The notes below the pieces were generated by a model. It ran no database searches and had not been told where the DNA came from. It was given only the letters and a program-made list of their open reading frames with translations. Shown one piece after another: positions 1-7,130 of a stretch of 13,153 nt of DNA; within the stretch, counting starts at the first letter, position 1; every line of letters starts with the position of its first letter. The position numbers and the translations under genes were made by a program. This DNA comes from Collinsella sp. (GTDB taxonomy: Bacteria; Actinomycetota; Coriobacteriia; Coriobacteriales; Coriobacteriaceae), in assembly GCA_014871605.1 (NCBI GenBank), contig WGSQ01000036.1:1-13153 (forward strand), given 5' to 3'.

Positions 1-89
1 GGACTTGCAGCGACGGACCTCAGGACGCTCTTACACCACGTCTGCGCGCGCGACCTTCCGGATGCCCCTCAGAGACGAAAAAGCAAAAA
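1..89. other. Unassigned window edge
   Basis: This stretch precedes the terminator of the transaldolase gene. Two plus-strand frames stay open from base 1 past the end of the segment (stops at 145-147 and 149-151) and the third to 101-103, which is expected by chance in GC-rich DNA. None of the translations resembles a family I recognise. It could be the 3' end or leader of a neighbouring gene outside the window, or simply intergenic. I see no start codon with a convincing ribosome binding site and no RNA gene. Confidence 0.3.
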
Positions 90-130
90 CGGCCCCCGTT
101 TTAGCGTCGTCAGAGCCAAAACGGGGGCCG
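81..130 (-). terminator. Rho-independent terminator of the transaldolase gene
   Basis: Arms at 90-105 and 115-130 pair over 16 bp with a single mismatch around a 9-nt loop; the stem is very GC-rich (CGGCCCCCG against CGGGGGCCG). On the minus strand the stem is followed by a T-rich run (complement of the A-run at 81-89), the layout of an intrinsic terminator. It lies about 85 nt downstream of the stop codon of the minus-strand transaldolase gene. There is no T-run after the stem on the plus strand, so I orient it to the minus strand only. Confidence 0.85.
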
Positions 131-213
131 TTCCATGCTTCGGTTAACTGATAAAGACCTTTACCTTGCTGAATACTCGCGATTTTGCACGTCGCTACAG
201 GGGGTACCCTTGC

Positions 214-918
214 TTACGGCAGAATATGAAAGCCGAGCGAGGCGATATCCTTGGCAAAGCCGCGCACGGTGTCGAGCGAGACCTCGTACGGATCACGGCC
301 GATGTTCTTGCGCTTGGCCAGGATGCTGTTGGGCACCGTGATGATCTGGCAACCGCAGGCTTCGGCCTGGTAAATGTTGATGAGCTCGCGCGTGGACGCC
401 CACAGGACCTCACAGTTGGGCTTGGCGGCGGCCTTCTTGACCGACTCCGTCATAAACGGAATGGGGTCGACGCCGGTATCGGCGATACGGCCGGCAAAGA
501 GCGAGATAATGGACGGCGTCTCGGTGTCAACGGCCTCGACCATCTCATCGACCTGCGTAGGCGTAAAGATGGTGGTGACGTTGACCTTGATGCCGTCGGC
601 GGAAAGCTTGCGGACCAGCTCGGCGGTGGACTCGCCCTTGGTGGTCACGCACGGAATCTTGACGTAGACGTTCTCGGCCCAGGTAGCGATCTCGCGGGCC
701 TCGACCTCCATGGTCTCGACGTCGTCGGCAAAGACCTCAAACGACACGGACACATCGGTGATGTGGGCCAGAACCTCCTTGGCAAACGCGCGGTAATCCG
801 TCACGCCGCCCTTCTTCATAAGGGACGGGTTGGTCGTGAAACCCTGAACGTTGCCGTTCTCGTACATGTCGAGCATGCCCTCGAGGTTTGCACCGTCAGC
901 GAACACCTTGATTGCCAT
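214..918 (-). CDS. Transaldolase family protein (fructose-6-phosphate aldolase-like)
   Basis: This is a 234-residue, single-domain class I aldolase of the small transaldolase / fructose-6-phosphate aldolase group, a cytoplasmic enzyme of the pentose phosphate or related sugar-phosphate pathways. Family marks visible are TTNPSL at residues 28-33, the Schiff-base lysine in YVKIP (K87), VTTIFTPTQ at 114-122, SLFAGRIAD at 139-147 and WASTRE at 173-178. Length fits the short FsaA/TalC-type enzymes (about 215-235 residues) rather than the longer TalB type. I start at the ATG at 918 because an AAAGGA-type ribosome binding site lies about 9 nt upstream; an in-frame ATG at 942 adds 8 residues but has no ribosome binding site. 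It appears monocistronic and ends at the strong terminator at 81-130. Whether it acts as a transaldolase or as an F6P aldolase cannot be decided from sequence alone. Confidence 0.9.
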   Translation of the reverse strand: MAIKVFADGANLEGMLDMYENGNVQGFTTNPSLMKKGGVTDYRAFAKEVLAHITDVSVSFEVFADDVETMEVEAREIATWAENVYVKIPCVTTKGESTAELVRKLSADGIKVNVTTIFTPTQVDEMVEAVDTETPSIISLFAGRIADTGVDPIPFMTESVKKAAAKPNCEVLWASTRELINIYQAEACGCQIITVPNSILAKRKNIGRDPYEVSLDTVRGFAKDIASLGFHILP

Positions 919-942
919 CTGCCTGATTCCTTTCGTTAGCAT

Positions 943-1111
943 ACGGCCGATAAACTGCTAAACACTTTACCTACGTTTATCAAGGCGTGAGCTGCGGTTT
1001 TTTATCTTCTCGGCGAACGGTATAAACACCTCAGTGTTTGGATTGATAAATCGATTGAGCATGCAAAAGCAAAGAGTCGCAGTTTAAGCAAACGTCAGAA
1101 CGCGGGATTCA
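943..1111 (-). promoter_or_regulatory. Intergenic leader/promoter region of the transaldolase gene
   Basis: The region between the two minus-strand genes is clearly more AT-rich than its surroundings, as expected for a promoter. It holds a perfect 6-bp inverted repeat, AAACAC-CTCA-GTGTTT (1024-1039), a second direct copy of TAAACAC at 959-965 (first copy 1023-1029), and an 8-bp palindrome AATCGATT at 1049-1056. I could not settle on convincing -35/-10 boxes for the minus strand. No hairpin followed by T-residues is seen just after the HAD gene, so read-through from that gene into the transaldolase gene is possible. The repeats are possible operator half-sites, an inference only. Confidence 0.35.
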
Positions 1112-1939
1112 TTAGATGAGGCCGAAATGCTGCATCGCTGTGACGGTGCCGTCGTGTGCGACATCGTCGGTCACGTAGTCGGCGACCGCCTTGACCTCGG
1201 GCATTGCGTTGCCCATGGCCACGGCCGTCTCGACAGCGGCGAGCATACCCAGATCGTTGCCGGAATCGCCAAAGCCAAAGGTGCGTGCATTGCCAGTGCG
1301 GCCCAGATACTCCAGCGCTCGCGCCACGCCCACGCCCTTGTCGATGCCCTTTGGGCTCAGCTCGCGATTCTGACCACCGGTGTTGCACAGCTCAAACTCG
1401 CGATCGATAAAGCCGTCACCGTTATCTACGCGCGCCAGGCTGGGCGCGTTGAGGCACACCTTGCCTACGCGCAGACGGCCGTCGACGCGCATTTCCTCGG
1501 CGCTGTGCACCACGGAAGCGCCGATCAGAGACGACTGCTCAACACCCGCGGGCTCCAGAGCAAAAGTAGCCACGTTGGTCTCGAAAAAGGCCTCAATCCC
1601 TGCCGCGGCCATACGGCGTGCAAGCTCCTCAACAATGTCTTCGTCAAAGCAGTCCTCATGCACCACGCGGCCCTCGACCTCGAGCGTGGCGCCCGCCATG
1701 GCAACGACACCCGCCGGGTTCAGCGCGCGCAGGCCATCGGCAATCAGCCACAGGGGACGACCCGTGCAGATAAATGCCTTGTGCCCTGCGTCGCGCAGGC
1801 GATGAAACGCCTCGACGACCGCCTGCGAGGGGCGAACCGCCGAAAAGTCCTTATCGGTCATGTTGTCGGGATCGAACGACGTCAGCGTGCCGTCCACGTC
1901 AAAAAAGAGCACGGCGGAATCGGGGCACGCATCAATCAT
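1112..1939 (-). CDS. Cof-type HAD-IIB family hydrolase (sugar-phosphate phosphatase-like)
   Basis: This 275-residue cytoplasmic protein has the haloacid dehalogenase phosphatase motifs in order: motif I FFDVDGTLT (nucleophile D14, acid/base D16), motif II ICTGRP (T59), motif III lysine in GIDKG (K201) and motif IV GFGDSGND (D225, D229). The insert between motifs II and III is long, as in the C2B cap of the Cof subfamily. These enzymes dephosphorylate sugar phosphates, FMN, PLP or similar small metabolites; the substrate cannot be read from sequence. The ATG at 1939 is preceded by GAAAGGAA about 7 nt upstream, so I prefer it to an in-frame start at 1975 that adds 12 unconserved residues. It is divergent from the rRNA methyltransferase gene, with 75 bp between start codons, and runs toward the transaldolase gene on the same strand. 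Confidence 0.88.
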   Translation of the reverse strand: MIDACPDSAVLFFDVDGTLTSFDPDNMTDKDFSAVRPSQAVVEAFHRLRDAGHKAFICTGRPLWLIADGLRALNPAGVVAMAGATLEVEGRVVHEDCFDEDIVEELARRMAAAGIEAFFETNVATFALEPAGVEQSSLIGASVVHSAEEMRVDGRLRVGKVCLNAPSLARVDNGDGFIDREFELCNTGGQNRELSPKGIDKGVGVARALEYLGRTGNARTFGFGDSGNDLGMLAAVETAVAMGNAMPEVKAVADYVTDDVAHDGTVTAMQHFGLI

Positions 1940-1981
1940 ATGGGTTCCTTTCGGGGGCGAGAGTAAACGAAGCATCCATCA

Positions 1982-2014
1982 TATAATGGAGCGACGCAAC
2001 CAGAGAGGTCACCC
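1982..2014 (+). promoter_or_regulatory. Promoter -10 box and ribosome binding site of the rRNA methyltransferase gene
   Basis: A perfect TATAAT lies at 1982-1987, about 27 nt upstream of the ATG at 2015. The matching -35 position (about 1959-1964, GAGAGT) is poor, so this may be a weak or activator-dependent promoter. AGAGAGG at about 2002-2008 is a good ribosome binding site six bases before the ATG. A transcript starting near 1994 would have a leader of about 20 nt, leaving no room for a riboswitch. Confidence 0.5.
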
Positions 2015-4582
2015 ATGGAATTTTACGCAAGCTGCCCCGAGGGCTTTGAGCCCGCACTCGCCGATGAGCTTAAACGCCTCGGGCTTTCGCATGTTCGCCG
2101 GCTGAAGGGCCGCGCCACATTTGAGGGCGAGCTCGAAGAAGGCTACCGCGCCTGTCTGTGGTCGCGCCTGGCGAGCCGTGTGTTCGTGGTACTCGGGCGC
2201 TTTGAGGCGCAGGATGCCGATGAACTGTACGACAGCGTTTACGACATCGCCTGGGAGACCATCATCTGCCCCGGCGCCACCATCGCCATCACCGCCCGCG
2301 GCGTGACCGAGCAGCTGCGCAACACGCGCTTCTCGGCCCTGCGCGCCAAGGACGCGCTGTGCGACCGTCTGGCCGAGACCACGGGCCGTCGCGCCGATGT
2401 CGACGCCGCCGATCCCGATGTTCACCTGCTGCTTTCGCTGCGTCAGCGCCGCGCGAGCATCAGCCTGGACCTTTCGGGCGACCCGCTGTTCAAACGCCTG
2501 CCGCCCGCAGCGACCCGCGCCGGCGAGGGCGCGCACGTGCTGCGCCCCGACTACGCCGCCCTGGTGCTGGCGCAGGTCGGCTGGACCACGTTATGCGAGC
2601 GCGAGCTGACGGCCGACGATTACGAGAATGAGGCCCTGCCCACGTTGATCGACGCCTCATGCGCCGGCGGCGGCCTACTGCTAGAAGCCGTGAATATTCT
2701 GACCGACCGCGCCCCGGGCGCTGCACGCGAGCGCTGGGGCTTTGAGGGCTGGCAGCTGCACGACGCCGTCCTGTGGGAGCAGCTGCTTGCCGAGGCGCGC
2801 GAGCGCGAGGCGGCAGCGCGCGAGCGGCAGGCGCGCATCGTCGCCATGGACATTGACCCCACCGCCCGCAAGACTGCCGAGCGCATGGTCAAATGCGCCG
2901 GCTACAAGCGCTTTGTCGATTTTTGCGCCGCTAAGTCCGCCACCGTGCTGGACCACGCGGGCACTGTCGCCGGTGCCGCCCTCGTCGCGGATACGACCGA
3001 GACACCGCTTTCACTCATGCACGATGCCATGACGCTCATCGGCGAGCTGCGCCGCGCCCCCGAGCTCGCTTCGGCGCCGGTCGCCGCTCTCACCCGCGAC
3101 GGCTTGCTGGCCCGCGCGCTCCACGCCGAGCCCGAGCGCTCGATCGCCGTCATGCCCAACAACGAGGAGGCAACTATTGAGGTTTGGCCCTCGCTCGACC
3201 ACGCCGCCGCTGCATTCGAAGCTGCGACCAGTGCGGATGCCGAGGCCGAGGTTGCGGATGCCAACGAAGTCAACGATGAAGCCGCCGCTTCCGCCATGCC
3301 CGAGCCTGCCGCCATACTCGACCTGGGCGACGGCAAGCCGTTGCCCGTGCTCATCCCCGAGTCGGAGCAGTTCGCCAACCGCCTGCGTAAGAACGCCCGT
3401 CTGCGTCGAAAGTGGGCAAAGCGCGAGGGCGTGAGCTGCTACCGCGTCTACGATGCCGACCTACCCGACTACTCCGCCGCCATTGACCTGTACGAGGGCT
3501 GCCCGCAGACGCCGGGCCGCTGGCTCGTCATCGCCGAGTACGCCGCGCCTAAGACCATCGACCCCGCGCTTGCCCAGGCCCGCATGCTCGATATCTTGGC
3601 CATCGCGCCGCGTATCCTGGACGTCCCGGCCGAACATGTGCACGCCAAGGCCCGCATGCGTTCGCGCGGCGGCTCGCAGTACGGCAAGCAGGGCGCCGGT
3701 AAGGGCGGCTCGGGCGAGCGCGCCAACATCGCGCGCCGTCGCCTGCCGCTCATCGAAGAGGGCGGGCTCACCTTTGCCGTCAACTTTGACGACTATCTGG
3801 ACGTGGGCATCTTCCTGGATCACCGCGTCACCCGCAACCTGGTGCGCGAGCACGCCAAACAGGCGCGTCGCTTCCTCAACCTGTTCGCCTATACCGGCAC
3901 CGCCACCTGCTATGCGGCAGACGGCGGCGTCGAGGAAACCGTGACGGTCGACCTTTCCAACACCTACCTGGACTGGGCCGAGCGCAACATGCGCCAGAAC
4001 GGCTTTGTTGGCCCGCAGCATCACTTTGTGCGCGATGACGTGCTCGCCTGGATTCGCGACCAGCGCCAGACGCGCAACCGCTGGGACCTGATCTTTGTCG
4101 ACCCGCCCACGTTCTCGAACTCATCCAAGATGGGCCGCCGCACCTGGGATGTCCAGCGCGACCATGTTGAGCTTTTGGCCGGCGTATCGCGCCTGCTCGC
4201 ACAGGGCGGCCACGCCATCTTTAGCTGCAACCTGCGCGGCTTCCGCCCCGAAACGCGCAAGCTCGCGCGTGCGGGCGTGGTGCTACAGGACATTACGGCG
4301 CAGACCATCCCCGAGGATTTCGCACGCAACCAGAAGGTGCATCATTGCTATATCGTGCGCCGCCTGCCCATCGAGGACGCCATGGCCGAGGTCGGCTTTA
4401 GCGCCGAGGAAATTGCCGAGCGCGTCGAGGAACTGCGTAACCCCGAGGCCCGCAAGCCCCGTGCGGCAGTACCCGCGCACGCGCAGGCCGGCAACGGCAA
4501 GTCCAACTTTGCCGGTAAACCCTCCCCCGCCGGCAAGCCTAAAAAGAAGAAGTTCTACGCCAGCAAGCCCAAGGGCAGATAG
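2015..4582 (+). CDS. rlmL: Fused 23S rRNA methyltransferase, RlmKL type, with degenerate RlmL half
   Basis: This is an 855-residue homologue of E. coli RlmKL (702 residues), the fused enzyme that makes m2G2445 (N-terminal RlmL half) and m7G2069 (C-terminal RlmK half) in 23S rRNA. The N-terminus shows the THUMP region (LWSRLASR at 48-55, SISLDLSGD at 148-156) and the RlmL signature DRAPG...RWGFEGW (231-246). The RlmK half (about 450-790) is well conserved: NRLRKN 455-460, YRVYDADLP 476-484, LDHR 601-604, SAM loop NLFAYTGTAT 622-631, VDPPTFSNS 695-703 and the DFARN/HHCY region 768-779. In the RlmL half, however, the SAM loop DPMCGSGT has become DASCAGGG (213-220), and where SNPPYGERL belongs the protein has ADTTETPLS (325-333). 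I therefore infer an active RlmK and an inactive or altered RlmL. Extra length comes from an Ala/Glu/Asp-rich linker (about 399-450) and a Lys/Pro-rich tail (about 810-855). The gene looks monocistronic. Confidence 0.9.
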   Translation: MEFYASCPEGFEPALADELKRLGLSHVRRLKGRATFEGELEEGYRACLWSRLASRVFVVLGRFEAQDADELYDSVYDIAWETIICPGATIAITARGVTEQLRNTRFSALRAKDALCDRLAETTGRRADVDAADPDVHLLLSLRQRRASISLDLSGDPLFKRLPPAATRAGEGAHVLRPDYAALVLAQVGWTTLCERELTADDYENEALPTLIDASCAGGGLLLEAVNILTDRAPGAARERWGFEGWQLHDAVLWEQLLAEAREREAAARERQARIVAMDIDPTARKTAERMVKCAGYKRFVDFCAAKSATVLDHAGTVAGAALVADTTETPLSLMHDAMTLIGELRRAPELASAPVAALTRDGLLARALHAEPERSIAVMPNNEEATIEVWPSLDHAAAAFEAATSADAEAEVADANEVNDEAAASAMPEPAAILDLGDGKPLPVLIPESEQFANRLRKNARLRRKWAKREGVSCYRVYDADLPDYSAAIDLYEGCPQTPGRWLVIAEYAAPKTIDPALAQARMLDILAIAPRILDVPAEHVHAKARMRSRGGSQYGKQGAGKGGSGERANIARRRLPLIEEGGLTFAVNFDDYLDVGIFLDHRVTRNLVREHAKQARRFLNLFAYTGTATCYAADGGVEETVTVDLSNTYLDWAERNMRQNGFVGPQHHFVRDDVLAWIRDQRQTRNRWDLIFVDPPTFSNSSKMGRRTWDVQRDHVELLAGVSRLLAQGGHAIFSCNLRGFRPETRKLARAGVVLQDITAQTIPEDFARNQKVHHCYIVRRLPIEDAMAEVGFSAEEIAERVEELRNPEARKPRAAVPAHAQAGNGKSNFAGKPSPAGKPKKKKFYASKPKGR

Positions 4583-4586
4583 ACAA

Positions 4587-4652
4587 AGTTGCGGTGGAAT
4601 AGTTCCTAAAAAGCCTGGTAAAGGCCCAAACAGGAACTATTTCACCGCAACT
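4587..4652. repeat. 66-nt inverted repeat between convergent genes
   Basis: Arms at 4587-4607 and 4632-4652 are 21 nt each and pair with only one non-Watson-Crick position, which would be G-U in RNA. The 24-nt centre holds a small nested stem, GCCT (4613-4616) against AGGC (4622-4625). It sits between the stops of the plus-strand rRNA methyltransferase and the minus-strand kdpE-like gene, so it could end transcription from both sides. The tail is not a proper T-run on the plus strand and only mildly T-rich on the minus strand. Long near-perfect arms with a structured loop also fit a dispersed intergenic palindrome (REP- or MITE-like). I favour a dispersed repeat doubling as a terminator. Confidence 0.7.
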
Positions 4653-4676
4653 CATATTGGGATGGCGGATGCCGAC

Positions 4677-5390
4677 CTATCCCTGGATGACCAATCGGTA
4701 ACCAATACCCACGTGCGTCTGGATATAGCGCGGATGCGCGGGGTCGGACTCGATCTTCTTGCGCAGCGTGCCCATAAAGACGCGCAGGCTCGCCAGGTCG
4801 CTCTTAGTTGCCGTGCCCCAAATCTCGTGCAGGATAAACTGGTGCGTTAGTACCTTGTCGGCGTTATGTGCCAGCAGGCACAAGAGCTTGTACTCAATCG
4901 GCGTCAGATGCAGCTCCTCGCCATCCATCGTGGCAATGCCGGCATCAAAGTCGATATGCAGCTCACCGGCATCGAACGTGCCCTCGGAGGCAACGCCGCC
5001 CGATTGCGCATACGAAAGGCGCCTGAGCGTCGTGCGAATGCGCGCGAGCAGCTCCTCGACCGAAAACGGCTTGGTCAGGTAGTCGTCGGCGCCGGCATCG
5101 AGTGCGCGAATCTTGTCCGCATCCTCGCTACGCGCCGATACCACGATAATCGGCATGCCCGACCATGCGCGCACCGACTCCACCACCTTGACGCCGTCCA
5201 TATCGGGCAAACCCAGGTCGAGCAGCACAATGCTCGGTGCCTGCGATGAGGCGGCAGCGATGGCGGCATGGGCGGTCTCCACGGCCATATGACGCAAGCC
5301 GTGCGCCTCGAGCGCGGCAACAATAAGATTGCGGACAGCGGGGTCGTCCTCAACGACCAAGATGAGCGGTTTTACGGCAGAGTTCGGCAC
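4677..5390 (-). CDS. kdpE: KdpE-like response regulator (OmpR family)
   Basis: This 237-residue DNA-binding response regulator resembles E. coli KdpE (225 residues) along its length. The receiver domain (about 8-122) has the acidic pocket EDD (14-16), phospho-acceptor D58 in LLDLGLPDMDG, S85 in VVSARSE, and K107 in LTKPF. The winged-helix output domain (about 138-235) carries HLTPIEYKLL, VLTHQFILHEIWG and IGYRL, all typical of KdpE. I place the start at GTG 5390: AAGGAG lies 7 nt upstream, inside the last codons of the kinase gene, and the protein then begins just before the receiver domain. Longer in-frame starts run into the kinase gene. The kinase stop and this start are separated by 4 nt, so the two are almost surely translationally coupled. 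KdpE normally activates kdpFABC; here the nearest potassium gene is kup. Confidence 0.92.
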   Translation of the reverse strand: MPNSAVKPLILVVEDDPAVRNLIVAALEAHGLRHMAVETAHAAIAAASSQAPSIVLLDLGLPDMDGVKVVESVRAWSGMPIIVVSARSEDADKIRALDAGADDYLTKPFSVEELLARIRTTLRRLSYAQSGGVASEGTFDAGELHIDFDAGIATMDGEELHLTPIEYKLLCLLAHNADKVLTHQFILHEIWGTATKSDLASLRVFMGTLRKKIESDPAHPRYIQTHVGIGYRLVIQG

Positions 5391-5394
5391 AGCG

Positions 5395-7020
5395 CTACTC
5401 CTTATCAAACGAAACGTCGGCGACGGGAAGCTCAATCGTAAAGACCGAGCCGTGCGGGTCCGCCGCGGCAACCTCTATGCTACCGCCATGCGCCAGCGCA
5501 ATGGAGCGGCAGAGCGAAAGACCCAGGCCCACGCTGCGGTGACTGTCAGCCAGACCGTGGTTGGCGGTGTAGAACGACTCAAAGATCCGCTCGCGGTCCT
5601 CGGCTGCGATGCCCGGACCATCGTCGACCACCGAGCACGCCACGCGTCCATCGTCGACGCTAATCGAAATCATGATATGCGAGCCCGTGGGCGTATAGGT
5701 GATGGCGTTGTTCACCAGATTGACCACCAGCTGCACCATCAGGCGCGCATCGACGTTGACGAGCGCCGGCTCATCGCACGCCACCACCTTAAGGTCGTGC
5801 TCGCGCACGGCAGGGTTCACGTGGCGCAGCGCCTCCTCGACGATATCGTCCATGAGCTCGAGCGTGGTCGACAGGCGCATACCGCCGCCCTCGAGCTTGG
5901 TGATGGCGAGCAGGTTCTCGACGGTGGCGTTGAGCCATTGCGCATCCGAGCGAATGGACAGGAGCAGGCCGCGGCGCGTCTGGCTATCGAGCACGGCCGT
6001 GCCGGTCGAGCCCTGGTCGAGCAGCACGTCGGCATTGCCCGAAATACTGGTGAGTGGCGTGCGCAGGTCGTGCGAGATGGAGCGCAGCAGGTTGGCGCGC
6101 AGCTGCTCGTTTTTGGCGAGCACCGCCGCCTCCTCGCGGGCCTCCATGGCGCGGGCGCGATCGAGTGCCAGCTCGCCTTCGCTCACGATAGCATCGGCAA
6201 GCGTCCGCTCCTCATGCGTCAGCACGTCGGGCTCGGCAACGATAGCCAGCACGCCCACCACCGAGGCGGGGTCGCCCGAGCGCACGAAGCCGTCACCTGT
6301 GCGGACCGTCAGGTAGATGCCATAAAACGCCGAGCCGCCAAACGTGGCGTCGAGCGGCGTCCCCACATAGGCGGACGCCGAGAGCCGCGGCGGCATCTGC
6401 GGCGCCAGCTCGTGCACCGGCGCGGCATCGCCCACGGCCGTGTACGTCGCACGCGGAAGCAGGTCATCATCGTCGGCGTCGGCGCTGTACCATACGACCG
6501 GACAGCCCGAAAGACGCGCCAACTGCGTTGCCATGGCATGCACAATCTGCTGCTGATCGGCACACCGCTGCAGCATGCGGTTGGTCTCGAGCACCATATG
6601 CGTGCGGCGGTCGCTAGCGGCAGCCTGTGCCAAGGCGCGGCGCAGGGCCAACGCAATCGAGCTCGACACAAGCGAGACCACGAACATGATGAAGAACATG
6701 CCGGGATAGACGCGGTCGATAAGCGACAGCGAGTAGCGCGGGTCGACAAACAAGAAGTTGTAGAGCGCCACGGCGGCAGCCGAGCTCAGCAAGCAATACA
6801 GGCGACTCCAGGTAAAGAATGCGCACAGCTGAACGGCGAACACATAGACAATCATGATGCTCGGCGCGAGACCCGGATGGTCGAGCAGCGCGCCCACAAT
6901 CGTCGCCGCGACCAGCAGCCCCACCGATACGCAGGCGTCATACAGAGGAGTGCGGCGCGTCAGCGTTGTGCGCCGCCACCAAAAGCTATCGGCAATATCG
7001 CCGTCCGTACGGACGTCCAT
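5395..7020 (-). CDS. kdpD: Short KdpD-like sensor histidine kinase lacking the N-terminal KdpD/Usp domains
   Basis: This 541-residue membrane histidine kinase matches the C-terminal part of KdpD (about 895 residues in E. coli). It starts almost directly with the four-helix DUF4118 membrane block (hydrophobic segments about 29-47, 53-70, 75-93, 107-128, including the KdpD-like NFLFVDPRYSLSL at 88-100). A GAF-like region follows (about 140-290), then the kinase core: H317 in SISHDLRTPL, N-box NLVNNAITY (434-442), VDDGPG (465-470) and SVGLGLSL (496-503). The roughly 390-residue cytoplasmic N-terminal half, with its Walker-type ATP-binding motif and Usp domain, is absent, and no remnant is visible upstream, where a terminator and another gene lie. 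The predicted partner is the adjacent KdpE-like regulator. Purine-rich GAGAGAGGGG precedes the ATG at 7020 with rather long spacing. Related DUF4118 kinases exist in other bacteria, so a natural short form is likelier than a recent deletion. Confidence 0.88.
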   Translation of the reverse strand: MDVRTDGDIADSFWWRRTTLTRRTPLYDACVSVGLLVAATIVGALLDHPGLAPSIMIVYVFAVQLCAFFTWSRLYCLLSSAAAVALYNFLFVDPRYSLSLIDRVYPGMFFIMFVVSLVSSSIALALRRALAQAAASDRRTHMVLETNRMLQRCADQQQIVHAMATQLARLSGCPVVWYSADADDDDLLPRATYTAVGDAAPVHELAPQMPPRLSASAYVGTPLDATFGGSAFYGIYLTVRTGDGFVRSGDPASVVGVLAIVAEPDVLTHEERTLADAIVSEGELALDRARAMEAREEAAVLAKNEQLRANLLRSISHDLRTPLTSISGNADVLLDQGSTGTAVLDSQTRRGLLLSIRSDAQWLNATVENLLAITKLEGGGMRLSTTLELMDDIVEEALRHVNPAVREHDLKVVACDEPALVNVDARLMVQLVVNLVNNAITYTPTGSHIMISISVDDGRVACSVVDDGPGIAAEDRERIFESFYTANHGLADSHRSVGLGLSLCRSIALAHGGSIEVAAADPHGSVFTIELPVADVSFDKE

Positions 7021-7040
7021 CAGCGCCCCGCCCCTCTCTC

Positions 7041-7099
7041 AAAAACAAAAACCACCACAGGGGACAGGCACCTTTGTGGTGGTTTCCCTTGTGGTGGTT
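7041..7099 (-). terminator. Terminator with duplicated 5' arm between the small membrane-protein gene and kdpD
   Basis: On the minus strand the hairpin arms are 7075-7085 and 7049-7059 (11 bp, AAACCACCACA against TGTGGTGGTTT), followed by a T-rich run (complement of AAAAACAA at 7041-7048), the form of an intrinsic terminator. A second copy of the 5' arm lies just upstream (7086-7099) and could pair with the same 3' arm over 14 bp with one G-U. It follows the small membrane-protein gene by about 45 nt and precedes the kinase start by about 20 nt. It should reduce transcription from kup into the kinase genes. The loop contains the same core as the palindrome at 9538-9570, so it may be a repeat element recruited as a terminator. 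Confidence 0.75.
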
Positions 7100-7130
7100 C
7101 CAAGTGTATAGCCTTTGCAACCGGCGGTCG

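Noticed and set aside
1127..1966. A 279-codon plus-strand open frame opposite the HAD hydrolase
   Set aside because: The minus strand carries all four HAD motifs and a good ribosome binding site; the plus-strand frame has neither a recognisable domain nor a suitable start context.
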